In this document: piece after piece, positions 11,501 through 23,352 of the stretch | How the letters are laid out: each line of letters starts with the position of its first letter | Numbering within the stretch: position 1 is the stretch's first letter | Origin: Stenogyne calaminthoides | Lineage: Eukaryota; Streptophyta; Magnoliopsida; Lamiales; Lamiaceae | Length of the DNA: 64,000 nucleotides | Direction of reading: 5' to 3' | Assembly: GCA_037126765.1 (NCBI GenBank) | Contig: JBBCBC010000030.1 | Coordinates: 8,268,786-8,332,785, forward strand | The notes under the pieces: model-generated | The model's input: only the letters and a program-made list of their open reading frames with translations | What the model was told of the DNA's origin: nothing | The model's database searches: none | Position numbers and translations under genes: made by a program

Positions 11501-12790
11501 TTCATCACACGTTTAGTCCGGTTGTCAAAGCCGCAACCGCTCGCGATTATCCCGGCTTTATCTGCTCAAAGATAGTTGGCCTCTTCATCACTTTGATGTC
11601 AAGAATGCTTTCCTTAATGGGCGTTTTGACAAAACCAGTTGTTCATGGCTCAACCCCGGGTTTATTGATCCTCGCTTTCGATCATGTGTCGACTCAAGAA
11701 AGCTCTTTATGGTCTTCGCCAAGCTCCCCTAGCCTCGGTTTCAGAGGTTTAGCTCAGATCTCACCAACCTTGGCTTTCTGGTGTAGTTGTGATTCTTCAC
11801 TGCTTTCAGTTTCATCGAGGCACTTTGTTATTTATTTGTCGCTTCTATGTCGATGATATCATTGTTACAGGAACGATGTACCGTTGTTGCAATCTTTTAT
11901 ATCTCGTGACACACCGTGAGTTTGCCATCAAGGATCTTGGGCGCTCAATTATTTTCTCGGTCTTGAGGTTTCTTATACATCCGCCGGGCTTGTTTGTGGG
12001 TCAAGCTTAAATATGCCCATGATATCCTTGAACGAGCCGAGTTGTTGGACTCCAAGCCCGTTTCCACCCATTGGCTGCCGGGAGTCTTTGTTAGTACGGT
12101 GATCCGCTTTCGCGGATCCCACGCTATACGATCACTTGTTGGGGTCTTGCAAGATTCGACCATCACCCGGCCCCGATCTCATACGCCATCGGGCCTGCTT
12201 AGTCGGGTTCCTTCATCTCCGATCGACGCCATTTTCTAAGAAATGAAACGTATTCTTCGCTATGTCAAGGGTAACGATTCACTATGGTCTTCCTTCAAGA
12301 GGCCGATACTTGTTTTGGGTTATTCCGATGTCTTTTGGGCCGATTGCACCGAGACGCGTCGTTCCACCTATGGTTACTCTATTTTTATTGGGGAAATCTT
12401 ATTTTTGGTCTGCTAAGAAACAACCAGCGGTTGCCCGATCAAGCTGTGAATCGAGTCAAGGGCATTAGCGAACGCGACTTCGAATTGGTTTGAGTCACTA
12501 ATCTTCTCCGTGAGCTCCGTTGATTCGACCATAGCTTCTCGTCCGAAGCTCTTTTGTGTGACAATAAGAGTGCTTTGTTTTGAGCCGTAATCCTTTGGTC
12601 TATAAGCGTGCCAAGCATATTGATTCGACTATCACTTTGTTCTTGAGCTCGTCTCTTCCGGGAAGTTATCTACTAGCTTTTGTTCCTTCACATCTTCGGG
12701 ATAGCAGATATCTTCACGGAAGAGCCTCCCTCGTCCCAACATTTGAGTTTCTTCGTTCCAAGCTCTGTGTATGCCTTCACCCCACGCATA
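8587..12790 (+). pseudogene. Copia gag-pol polyprotein, degenerate
   Basis: The gag part starts MANPPTDSLPVT and reads NYLPWRSQIEH; the UBN2-like middle reads LREELLSLRRGDSPVEEY. A zinc-knuckle remnant CQICRGEHYADKC lies near 9440; it has one residue fewer than the canonical CX2CX4HX4C. A protease remnant (YLDSAPSLS) is near 9565. The integrase has LWHLRAG and later YYVAFIDDYSRFSW near 10210. Reverse transcriptase has GSKWVFRTKFHADGSIERHK (11397), FDVKNAFLNG (11594) and the catalytic YVDDIIVTG (11845). RNase H ends near 12580 with VYKRAKHIDSTI. More than ten frame changes separate these blocks. It makes no working enzyme. Confidence 0.9.
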
Positions 12791-12804
12791 GACTTTTGAC
12801 GGGG

Positions 12805-12978
12805 TATTAGAGATAATGATTATAAATTATTCTTTATCCAATGTATTTATATATTTTATATTCTTTCCATGTAAATCTCCTTGTATCTTGGGAAAGTTGT
12901 TGTATTCCTGTAATCGGTCTATTAATAATAGATTTCTCCAATCACCAATTCAACGGTGATATTCTAATCATCTTTACA
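12805..12978 (+). repeat. Copia 3' LTR
   Basis: It is 174 bp with the same ends as 8125-8298 and is followed by the CTTAT target duplication. In the stretch GTATTCCTGTAATCGG it agrees better with the extra left LTR than with the internal one. Confidence 0.9.
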
Positions 12979-13672
12979 CTTATGAAGATGGCGAGGAAGC
13001 GGCCCAGGCATGTTCGTTTCGGGATTATAGTGAGCAAAGGGAAAGTACCGGATTTTGAATTTTTAAGATTTCAAAATCCTGATGAATAGTTTTTTTGAGA
13101 TTTTATAGAGCAGGACGGTGAAAAGGTTGATTGATGTTGTATTATTAATTAATTATAGTATATTTGGAGATGTGAGTGTAAAAAAAAAAAAAAAATCACT
13201 GGTAAGTGATAAAGTAAAGTAAGGTCAATATAATTTCAAAATCCTTACTATAAGTTTGGGGTTTTAAGATTGTAAATCTAAAGTTCGACAGTGATAGTTG
13301 CAAAACAAATACACCCTCGGAGATGGTGGATAGAAAAAAGAAACAGACGGGTTCGATTCTTCTGTTCCACTTTTCGTATTTCATTGGTGTTTCACCCTTC
13401 TGAATTTTTAACACATTGACCCGGGGTATGGTGGTTCGTTGGATATTTTTTATTATTTCACGTGTCATCCATCTATATTATGAAATACAAAGTGGAACAA
13501 CAATTATAAAATAGGTGATCTCATTCCGTAATATAATTTTAGAGTATATATTTAAGAATATTTCTAGTCATTTTGCATGGTTTTAGACCAAATTTTTTTA
13601 TGGGGTTTGGTGTATATAGCGCACGTTGATGTGACACACTGACACTGCATGTTGAAGTTGATGAGCATGAAT
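12979..13672. other. Non-coding spacer with A-run and palindromic stretch
   Basis: No gene was found. At 13050-13080 there is an imperfect palindrome built of GGATTTTGAA and TTTCAAAATCC, and near 13179 a run of A. The block 13557-13670 (TAGTCATTTTGCAT ... GAAGTTGATGAGCATGAA) is repeated on both sides of CACTA element 2, at 23686 and 29000. Confidence 0.6.
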
Positions 13673-14126
13673 TGTTAGGAATTAAAGCAAAGAAATTATG
13701 GAGAAAATAATAGAAACAACAACCATGAATAAACAATCGTATTTCTGGGCCTCACAAACCGACTACATCCTGGGGCACACTACCAAGCCAGGAGAGATCT
13801 ACTATATCGTATAAGATAGTGCAAGTAGTCAAGATAAAATGGGGGAGTCGGGGGTTATTTATACAAAAACCCGAACGGGAAACTGAACCAAACCCCAGAT
13901 TTGGCCATCCCCGCCGAAAACCCTATTTCAAGTCCACCTCCCGAACCGCTTCGACCTCAGCCCCTTGGTCGAGTGGTTACCTTCGATCACATACATTGCT
14001 CGGCGCCCTCATGGTATTTGGATAGGGGCGCTCGGCCGAGCACACCTACTTCGACTCGAAGCCCGGGTCGAGTCGGCGCCTCCTGCTACGCATGATCATC
14101 GTTTCACTCAGCTCATAACTCCAACA
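13673..14126 (-). repeat. LTR of a copia-type element, with a scrap of its interior
   Basis: The block starts TGTTAGG and ends CTCCAACA, giving short inverted ends of LTR type. On the minus strand its start is directly preceded by AGTGGGAGAT, a typical copia polypurine tract just upstream of TGTTGGAG. The LTR therefore reads on the minus strand, and 14127 to about 14300 is what remains of the interior 3' end. GC content is higher than in the surroundings. Confidence 0.6.
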
Positions 14127-14379
14127 ATCTCCCACTGAGGCGGAACTTGGAGATCGACAATCGAAATGGAAGTCTGCGACCTCAACCAGTCGAACGATCT
14201 TGTCCTCTCCCAGACTCATTCCGAACGTCTTTGTCCTCCCCGGACTCATTCAGAACTCAGACTCCGGCAATCCCAACAAATGGAGAATGAAGAATCCAAA
14301 TCAGTCAAAAATTATCTTGAAATGTATACAAATATCTTGACTTTTCAAAGTGCTGGAAGCTTCGTTTTGCCCAGAAACT

Positions 14380-14512
14380 TGGTGGCATTAATTATACGAT
14401 GGAAGGGATAATATTTATATTGACCATAAAAGTCTAAAGTACTTTTTTACAAGTAAAGAAGAAAAGAACACGAGGAAAAGGAGATGGGCTAGACGAATAT
14501 GATGGCTAATAA
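14380..14512 (+). pseudogene. Ty3/gypsy RNase H fragment
   Basis: The plus strand reads IYIDHKSLKYFFTSKE followed by a broken NTRQRRW-like tail and EYDG. This matches the conserved RNase H start of Ty3/gypsy pol proteins (YTDHKSLKY, then an RRW motif). Only about 130 bases remain. It lies between the copia LTR remnant and S-RLK copy 2. Confidence 0.6.
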
Positions 14513-14894
14513 ACTAATTAGACGGAAGGACAGAGTTGAATTTTCAAACCTATTGACAAATTAGAGCAGTTTTTGAGACATTTTTTCAAATTAAGGATAT
14601 AAAATTTGAAGCCACCGAGAAATTAATTCTATTAAGAAGAAGTTTCTAAGTTCTTGTTTCTTAAACATATGACGTTACCAATTCAAACCTTTTGTGTCCC
14701 CATTAGAGTTTGAATAGTAATATATTCTAATTTTTAGCATAATTTCCATGTAGACTCGTTTTACGTCTAGTTTCGTATTTTCAAAATAGATTGAATAAAT
14801 TTATGGATATTGTAGTCACTGATTCCTCATATCAACCATACGTTCACATAGAAACAGAGTTCATTGCGCTAAGGGTTTTGATTAAACAAGAACC

Positions 14895-17800
14895 ATGAAT
14901 ATCACGTTGGGAAAATATTATCTCCCTTTATTTTTCATCATTACCTCCTTCTTCTCCACTCACCAACAATCTTACCCCATAGACACCTTAAATAATTCTC
15001 AGGTATTCAGAGATAACAGTACTAGTACGTTAATTTCATCTGGTGGAACCTTTGAGTTGGGTTTTTTCAGTCCACCGAATTCCAACTACCGGTACCTCGC
15101 CATTTGGTATAAGAAAATAACAGGAAGAACTGTTGTATGGATTGCCAACAGAGATAATTCACTCCCAGATCAATCAGGCGTCCTCAAAGTCGTAAATCCA
15201 GGAATTCTAGCTCTTGTAAATGGTACTAATACTATTATATGGTCTACTAATACCTCAACAACTGTCAAGACTCCAGTTGCACAGCTGCTTGACTCGGGGA
15301 ATCTTGTTGTGAGAGATGCAGGGGATAATAACCCCGAGAATTTCGTGTGGCAGAGTTTCGACCATCCAACTGATACTCTTTTACCAGGGATGAAGCTAGG
15401 CGTGAACTTTCGGACCGGTGCAGAAATCTATCTCACGTCATCTAAGAACAGCGGTGATCCAGCATCGGGAGGTTTTACGTATCATTGTGATCCTACTGGT
15501 TATCCACAGACTGTGATAAAAGACGGTAGAGTTTTTGCGGTACAGCTCAGGGCCCTGGAATGGTGTAACCTTTAGTGGGAGCAATACCTTGAGGGAGAAT
15601 CCCACTTACAAGTTTGGAGTGGTCATAAACGAGAATGAGGCATACTATCATTACGAGCTCTTGAATGACTCGGTATACTCAAGGTTTGCGATAAGCGATA
15701 CTGGTGTTGGTCAGAGGTGGGTTTGGGAGTATCAGCAACAAAGCTGGATTAATTATCTTACTGTACCAACAGATAATTGTGATATTTATAATGTTTGCGG
15801 TCCGCATGGTACTTGCAATATTGGTACGCCTTTTTGTGGATGCTTGAATAAGTTCGAACCGAAAGACCCCGACAGTTGGGGTAGTGGAGATAGGTCAAAT
15901 GGTTGCATTAGAAGCACACCTTTGAATTGTGAAAATGGAGATGCGTTTTTGAAGTATTCCGGTATTAAATTGCCATACGCTCGTGATTCCTGGTACAACA
16001 CGAGTATGACTCTTGAAGAATGCAAGGTTCAATGCTTGAAAAATTGCTCCTGTATGGCCTATGCAAGTCTGGATATAAGAAGAGGCGAAAAAGGATGTCT
16101 ACTTTGGTTCGGTGAGCTTGTTGACATCAGAGATATGGATCCAGGACAAGATATCTATATAAGGATGGCGTCTTCTGAGTTGGGTAAGATTTTATTCAAT
16201 AAAATGATGTATAAGATTTAACATTGGTGACATAAAACTGTGGTATAATTGTTGCAAATTCATGGATACATTCTGTTTTCTATCGACATGGAAAAATAAT
16301 GTTTACTTTCGATATATAATTCTGCAGACTCAGGAGGAAGGAAACGGAAAATACTTATACTGGTATTTTCCCTGGTATCTGGAATACTGCTTCTGAGTCT
16401 AAGCCTGATGTTGTATTCTATGAAAAGAAGGAAGTTGAATCAACAGCTGCTGGAAACAGGTATGCAGAAGTACAACACTCATGTTATTCTATGTAACTTG
16501 CTACTATAATTTATAATTTATCTATCATTCACAGGTAAAACGAGCCTGAACAATGAGGATAATCATCATGGTCTAAGCCATAACGAGGAACTCGAGCTAC
16601 CTCTGTTTGACCTATCCAAAATAAGTAAAGCTACAGACAATTTTTCGATAAACAATAAACTTGGAGAGGGTGGATTTGGATCTGTTTACAAGGTAAAACT
16701 GAATCCATATACATTGCTTCAAATGATGTAATTGAGCTTGAATAAGCATTTTGTATAACTTCTGATTGTACATTGAGCTAAGAAAATCTCAAAAGTTGAT
16801 TAGAAAAATCTAAATAAAAGTGATTCTATATCATGTAAAGTTCAGTAATAGTAAGTGCCTGTGATATTAACATGTTTTGATACTAGGGAGTGTTAGAAGA
16901 CGGGCAGGAAATTGCTGTGAAACGTCTATCAAGAACATCCGATCAAGGAGTAGATGAGTTCAAGACTGAAATAGTTTGCATTGCTAAACTTCAGCACCGA
17001 AATCTAGTGAAGCTTCTAGGGTGGTGCTTTCAAGGAGATGAGATGATGCTTGTTTATGAGCACATGCCCAACAAAAGTTTGGACATTATACTATTCCGTA
17101 AGGATAAGTTTACTACATGTCTATTAGAATAATTTTACATGATATTCAATGACATTTATTAAAGCCAATTTAACAGGACAGAAAATATATACATTAATCA
17201 TGATGTATTTTCTGAATATTGTTTAACATAACTTTGATTCTCAATTTTTATACATGTTCGTCCTTTCGGCAGATCCTACCAAAAGCACGTTACTGGATTG
17301 GCCTATGCGCCTCAACATTATCAATGGTATTGCTCGGGGCCTTATGTATCTTCATCAAGATTCCCGTCTCCGAGTAATCCACAGAGACCTCAAAGCTAGC
17401 AATATATTACTAGATTCTGATATGAACCCAAAGATATCAGACTTTGGTCTTGCTAGAACTTTTGGAGGGAACGAAACTGGAGACAACACAAGCCGAGTAG
17501 TAGGAACATTGTATGTATAATTCTTTGTGTCTTAATACATCACATGCACCTCGTTTTCTTGTACTTTAATTAATAGCAATCATTTTTATGTAGTGGCTAC
17601 ATGTCCCCAGAATATCATTGTGTAGACGGCCTCTTTTCAGTGAAATCAGATGTGTTTAGCTTCGGAGTTCTAGTCCTTGAGATTGTGAGTGGTAAGAGAA
17701 ACAGAGGATTTATTCATAAAGATCACCACCTCAACCTTCTTGGACATGTAAGTATTACATTATGTAGAACCTTGCATCTGAATTTGATATGAAATAATAC

Positions 17801-18130
17801 TTAGAATATGAGCAAATATAACAGGCATGGATGCTTTACAAAGAAGAAAGGCCAGAAGAAGCGGTTGATTCTTGTCTCAGAAATTCAAGCTATTTACCAG
17901 AAATACAACGATTAATCCACATCGGTCTTTTATGTGTTCAAGAACACACAGAAGATAGGCCGGGCATGGCTTCAGTGGTACAGATGCTGAGCAATGATGG
18001 TCCCTTGCCTGAACCTAAACGTCCCGGTTTTTTCACTACAAGAGATGTACGCAGAACTGCAACTTCAGTTAGCCCAAGCACAACAAGTACAAATAATACA
18101 ATGAGCATTACGTTGTTAGAGCCTCGATAA
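14895..18130 (+). pseudogene. S-RLK copy 2, complete G-type lectin receptor kinase with one frameshift
   Basis: Exons read as 14895-16183, 16328-16459, 16535-16692, 16887-17097, 17273-17510, 17594-17747 and 17825-18130, all with GT-AG borders. Exons 2, 3, 4, 5 and 7 have the same lengths as in copy 3. Exon 6 has one extra codon (EYHCVDG for EYAVDG). Domains run in order: signal peptide, B-lectin, S-locus glycoprotein with EGF-like cysteines, PAN, transmembrane helix, and Ser/Thr kinase with GEGGFGSVYK, IAVK, HRDLKASN and DFG. The only lesion found is a five-T run at 15532-15536 where copy 3 has four. It shifts exon 1 and meets a stop at 15573-15575. Total length is otherwise 828 codons. The lesion may be a real null allele or an assembly error in a homopolymer. 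The upstream block 14740-14890 resembles that of copy 3. Confidence 0.85.
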
Positions 18131-18132
18131 CT

Positions 18133-18834
18133 AAATGGTAGTTAGTTTATACTCTTTGTTTTTGTATCTGTTTCAATATCTGAATGAACTTTCTGTTAAT
18201 TCAAAATTCATGTTTGCAGAAAAAAGATTGTTGATCCACATTAGGCAGACAATTATAATAGTGTTGAATATTATTTCTAGAGAAGTGCTGAGCAACAAGG
18301 TTAGGATTAGAAAAATGGTGTTCTCAAATTAATGAGAGAAAAACTCATTTTATGGCTTACATTGAACCCAGGACATTCATCATTATTCAGATTTTACCGT
18401 GATTTCGTGAATATAAAGAAAAGTAGGCGTTGGATACTGTGATTTTCTTTTTATGGTTTTCACTTATAAGTACTATCATTTGAATTATGAGTTACGTCGA
18501 ATGTGAAAACTTTCATGTATGAAAATATATAAAATTGATCTAAATCAACCATTTACACCCTAAACACTAAATAATGAACCCTAAATTATGACTTATTCGG
18601 GCCGGGTGAACCATGACTCACTTGGGCGGAGTAAACCATGAACCACTCAATTTTGTTTTACCTTCACCAATTACAGAATTTGGTTGTAAATTAAAGTTTT
18701 TTCATATATGAAAATTTTTATACTAACTTTGTCTTGAAAATTATTTAAGAATCATAGTGATAGATAAAACAACCCCACAATTAAGTTTAACTCCGATCAA
18801 GGTAATCAAATTCTACGTTGGCCTCAAATTTCTT
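18133..18834. other. Spacer downstream of S-RLK copy 2
   Basis: AT-rich sequence, no gene recognised. The first 120 bases parallel the 3' flanks of the other S-RLK copies. The words AACCATGACTCACTTGGGC and AACCATGAACCACTC near 18610 form a loose local repeat. Confidence 0.5.
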
Positions 18835-18931
18835 ACTCTCTGTTTCATCTCATCGCTTACCCAAATGCAAGAGTATAGGTGATGCCAGGAAGATGTTTGA
18901 TGAAATGCCTGACAGAAATGTGCTACTATCT
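18835..18931 (+). pseudogene. PPR-like gene fragment (fossil 2)
   Basis: The frame reads PKCKSIGDARKMFDEMPDRN, then LLSVMN and a stop. This is the clearest of the four PPR-like pieces and fits one pentatricopeptide motif. Nothing upstream forms a longer PPR array. Confidence 0.65.
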
Positions 18932-19103
18932 GTTATGAACTAAGCCAATTATCTGATCTAATTAGTTCAACCGTGAGCTCAATAACACAAAAACACAAGC
19001 CAGCGAAAGAAAAATGAGAAAGATGAAGAATTCAACACGATTTATGTGGTTTGATTTATTGATCTACGTCCAAAGGGATCAAGAGACTAGTCTGTTTCAC
19101 TAT
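18932..19103. repeat. Possible solo LTR-like insertion
   Basis: The block starts TGTTATGAAC, ends GTTTCA and is flanked by CTATC on both sides (18927-18931 and 19104-19108), as a 5-bp target duplication would be. It cuts the PPR fossil. Because a 5-mer match over so short a distance can arise by chance and no related copy is in the window, this is tentative. Confidence 0.35.
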
Positions 19104-19416
19104 CAGCAATCAATTACAGATTACAATCAATAATCTAGCTAAAATAGCTTTGATTCTATCAACTAGATGGGAAAACTGTCAAAAATCAATCGCTTTTAGA
19201 TGCTTGAAAATGCCCTGTAAGAATCGTAGTTCAATTCTAGCTCATAACGGATTCATCAGCTAAACTGCAGCTCCAAGTCGCGAGCAGTTATTTTGTTCCA
19301 TTTCCTAACTGCCGGTTCTGTGTCCGTAAACTCGGTTCGCCTCAACTAGACCGGTTTTGACCACTAATCATCAGGTCTTGGAGTCTGTAGTATTTTTTTA
19401 GACTTTCAAAGTCTGA
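19104..19416. other. Spacer without recognised gene
   Basis: No open frame of interest. It holds AGCAATCAATTACAGATTAC and CTAACTGCCGGTTCTG, but nothing I can assign. Confidence 0.5.
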
Positions 19417-20435
19417 GGGTATTCAATTCGGATTTTCAAAAGTCTTTAAAAATCCTGAGGTATTCAATACGGATTTTAAAAAGTCTTAAAAATCTTTAGG
19501 TATTCAACAGTCTATGGATTTCCTTTGATTATCTTCCAAAAATATAAATAGATTTCACTCTCCAAAATCAATTCTAACAACCAGAGATTTCTATTTATGC
19601 TCTCAGAGAACTCTGAAGACGAAAGGTTAGAAGAAAAAAATCTTCGTTGTTCTCCTGCCATCGTCGCCGCCCACTGCGTTCGCCGTCGTTCTCCTGCCAC
19701 CGGATGACGCAACACTCACCCCGTGCCCTGCACCGCTGCACGACGCAGGGTGCTTCACACCTCTCTCCGAAGCGACACCGCTCTCCGACGCTCGCCGCCC
19801 GACACCGTCCTCCCTCCGCCCTCGCAGCCCGCCGCTGGTATGCAGTTTTTTTTTTCAATTTTCATTGGTAGAGTGCTAATTCTTGAATCTTCTGTTTCTT
19901 GGAGTTTTTAGTTTTATCAAATGGGATTCTTGATTCGGCTGCATGTCTATTGTTGTAAATTGTGATTGAGCATCATGAAGAAGACATTCAAAGTAGAACA
20001 GACTGGGTTGGGTCAAATTGATTGTGCAAGACATTAGTGAAATGAATGAATAGTATACAGGGAACTTATTTAGAATTTTAAGTTTGCTTTGAGATTTTTG
20101 TGTGTCACTAATAAAAATCGCAACAGAAAAGAGGATTTGTGGCAAGATTTGTGTGGTTATAGAATTGTTATAGATTTGTGTTATGATTCACGTGATATGG
20201 ATGATGGTGCTGTAGTTAAAAGTTTTGGAATGTCTTATGTATATATAGTCATAGTTATAAAAAATAGTTTGATGTATGTAGAATATATATTTATGTGAAT
20301 TAATTGAGAAATATATAATTTGTTGACATAATTTGTTTAGATTTTTACGAGTGTATTAATGTATTAATTAATATATACTATATACGTATATATCATAATA
20401 AGCTATTTTGTGTCTATTAATATAGTAATATTATC

Positions 20436-21491
20436 ATGGGGGATCCACAACAAGATACAAAAAGGAAGGCATCCTATGAACAATGGACTAAGGAACAAAA
20501 CGGCTTATTGTTAGAACTCATGGTTGATGCTGCGGCTCGGGGATGGCGTGATAATAGTGTTATCTTTACCAAAGCAGCGGTGGAAGAAAGAATACTTCAT
20601 GTTCTTAATAAAAGACTTGGGTGTAATAAGACCTATAACAATTACCAAAGCTGCTTCAAATGGTTTAAAAATCGTTGGTTATCTTATTCAAACCTTATGA
20701 GGTTTAGCTCTGGTTTTGGGTATGACCAAACTATTAAAAAGTTTACAGCTTTAGATGAAGTATGGGATGTGTACTTAGAGGTAAGCTTCTTTAGCATCAT
20801 ATTACAATAATATTATAGAATAATTTTATTTTGAGAATATAGTGAATTATTAATTTTTTTTCTTTATTTATGCCACTCAAAAGACTCGAACTTGCGCTAT
20901 GGGGAATGTCCTGATTATGAGGACTTGGAAATTGCTGTAGGAAATGGTGTTGCTATAGGGAAAAGCTCCATTGGGTTGGGTAGTGCTACTGATGCAAGAA
21001 AATTAGGAGATGATGAAAATAGAGATGTACGCATAGAAGATTTGAATTATGATGCTGAAAATGAGATGTTTGTAGGACTATCTCAAAATGATCCACCATT
21101 TGGTTCCACACCAACTTCGTGGTTCCGAAGTGTCCGAGGTCTCCACTTTCAAAGAAGAAGTCAACCCAAAAGAAGTAGAGCTCAAGATGAAGCAAATTCT
21201 AGCTCTACTAAAAAATATCCTCATAATGGTCTCATGGAAGAGATTAAAAAACTAACAAGCACTTTTTAAGGAGTTCATAGCCTCTTAGAGAAAATAGATA
21301 TCATACTAGAAAAAAGAGAAAGAGAAAGATCTTATACAACTTGGGATGCTATCAAAGAGATCCCAAATTTGGATGAAGACATTCGCCTCAAGGCATTTGA
21401 CTTGCTTGACACTAAGTCAAAAAAAGATGGGTTTTTTAAGATGACTATTGAGGAAAGAGCTAATTGGATAACTTACAAGATTAGAAGATAG
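20436..21491 (+). pseudogene. Harbinger Myb/SANT-like DNA-binding protein, one in-frame stop
   Basis: Exon 1 (20436-20780) starts MGDPQQDTKRKASYEQWTKE and contains the tryptophan-rich Myb/SANT-like fold (W at QWTKEQ, GWRD, FKWFKNRW). It ends DEVWDVYLE at a GT donor. Exon 2 starts near 20884 and stays in frame to 21491 (KIDIILEKRERERSYTTWDA ... ANWITYKIRR), except for a TAA at 21267-21269. In this superfamily the protein helps the transposase bind the ends and enter the nucleus. With the stop, the last 74 codons would be lost. The call is firm from fold and context. Confidence 0.8.
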
Positions 21492-21785
21492 TGATTATTT
21501 GAGTCATGTATTAGATATTATGCTATATTTTGTTGTAGATCTTTTTAAGACTTTCTTTTTTATCACTATTTTGTTGGGGATCTTTTTAACACTTTCTTTT
21601 GATCACATATTTGAAATTAATGAATTCCGTATTTTTATTATTATTTAAGTCATATGTTGCTTTAAGTTGTATGCATTTGAATATATGAATCCTTGAATTT
21701 GTGCTTGAATCGATATATTTGTTTAATTCATAGTGTGTGGTTTAATTAATCTTATTTACCATGTTTCCATTTTTTTATATGCAGC

Positions 21786-22416
21786 ATGGAAAATCGTGAA
21801 ATATTGGAAGAAGAAATAGAAGAAGAAGAAATTGAAGAAGAAGAAGAAGAAGGAGGAGGAGGAGGAGGAGGAGGAGGAGGAGGAGGAGGAGAAATAGATA
21901 AAGATTTGGAGATGGAACTTTACGAAAAGGTTAGGCTCTTGATGTTGGCAATTAAGACAGTGATAGTTTTATTAGGAAAGATTACTATGATGACCCGGCG
22001 TATTGAACCTTCTTTGAAGTGACGACCAATTACAAGAATTGGATATCATTTTGTACATAATATGATCAAAGGAGATCCACGAAGTTTTCTACAGTTGTAT
22101 AGGATGTATCCGGATGCGTTTCTAAAGTTATGCACTATCATTAGAGAGAAAACTCATCTAGAAGATACAAGATACATATGTGTTGAAGAAATGGTGGCAA
22201 CATTCTTGATCATTGTAGGACACAACGATCGATATGGTAATGTTCTCAAAAGGTTCGGTCGTTCGCATTTTGCTACTAGTCGAAACATCAACAAAACCTT
22301 AAAGGCATTGAACACTATAGCACCGAAAATGATGATTAAGCCGTCTACAGGGATGCCTGCTAAAATTCAAGAAAGTACAAGGTTTAACCGTTTCTTTAAG
22401 GTATGAATCATCTTGG

Positions 22417-22475
<59 letters not shown>

Positions 22476-23352
22476 CCTATATCAAATGTTGTAGTTTTTT
22501 ATCAAATGTTCACTTTATTTTAGGATTGCATCGAGCTATAGATGGAACTCATATCCGAACAACAGTAACATGCTTAGAAGTAAGCAGTTATCATAATGAT
22601 CATGGTATTATTCAATCGCAAAATGTTTTGGCAGCTTGCAACTTTGATTTGTAGTTAATATATGTGCTTACTGGGTGGGAAGGTTCGGCACATGACTCAA
22701 AACTTTTAAATGATGCATTATCAAGAAGAAATGGGCTTCAAGTGCCTCAAGGTACCATATTTTTTATTGTGTTTATATTTTTTAAATAGTGACAAGCTAA
22801 CTAATTAAAGAAATTGTATTTTTAGGTAAATATTTTCTCGTGGATTGTGGATTTGCTAATTGACGTCAATTTTTAGCTCCATTACATGGTGTTCGATATC
22901 ATCTAAAAGATTTTGGTGGTCAAGGTCGTCACCCCAGAAATGCAAGTGAGTTATTCAATTTTCGTCATGCATCATTAAGAAATGTGATTGAGAAAATTTT
23001 TTGTATTTTCAAATCGCGATTCACAATTTTCAAAACCGCACCTCCGTTCCCATTTCAAACACAAGTAGAGTTAGTATTAGCTTGTGCTGGATTACACAAC
23101 TTTCTTCAGAAAGAATGTCGCTCTGATGAATTTCCAGTTGAATATGAAGATCAAGATTCACCACATCTTGACTTGGAAGAGGAAAATTTGGAATTGCTTT
23201 CTCAAAGTCAACTACAACAAAGAATGGAAGTTAATGCATGGAGAACGAGTATTGCTAATGCTATGTGGGAAATGAGGCCGAGGTATAACGGTGATGGAAA
23301 TGAAGGTGATGAGAATGAAGATGAGAATAATAATGTATTTTTTTGGAACTAA
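21786..23352 (+). pseudogene. Harbinger DDE transposase (DDE_Tnp_4), broken
   Basis: The start carries a Glu-rich run followed by a pure Gly run (21831-21890). A frame change near 22020 leads into the helix-turn-helix-like part (GDPRSFLQLYRMYPDAFLKL). The catalytic region reads DCIGAIDGTHIRTTV with the first Asp (after a 22408-22523 intron containing a TA repeat), then GWEGSAHDSKLL with the second Asp, and NVIEKIFCIFKSRF with the Glu. Two in-frame stops interrupt it: TAG at 22652-22654 and TGA at 22861-22863, where an Arg codon is expected before RQFLAPLHGVRYHL. The C-terminus ends in an acidic tail. Family assignment is clear; activity is not possible as read. Confidence 0.85.
22424..22474. 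repeat. (TA)n microsatellite in the Harbinger transposase intron
   Basis: About 24 uninterrupted TA units lie inside the intron between the KVFR-type donor region and the DCIGAIDG exon. Confidence 0.9.

Larger units (their letters stand above)
7946..12978 (+). mobile_element. Ty1/copia LTR retrotransposon, decayed, with three LTRs
   Basis: The element is flanked by identical 5-bp target duplications CTTAT (7941-7945 and 12979-12983). The left side carries two LTRs in tandem and the right side one. A primer-binding site complementary to initiator tRNA-Met (TGGTATCAGCC) begins at 8299, right after the second LTR. The inside holds broken gag, integrase, reverse transcriptase and RNase H in copia order, with integrase before RT. 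It is older than a recent insertion, because the 174-bp LTRs of the two sides differ at about a dozen sites. Confidence 0.9.

Noticed and set aside
18835..18931. A functional PPR gene
   Set aside because: A single motif remains, with no start, no neighbouring motifs and an insertion behind it; PPR proteins need many repeats.
22403..22654. Ile/Tyr-repeat start of an ORF in the Harbinger element
   Set aside because: The first part translates the TA microsatellite in the intron; only the DCIGAIDG exon part is protein-like.
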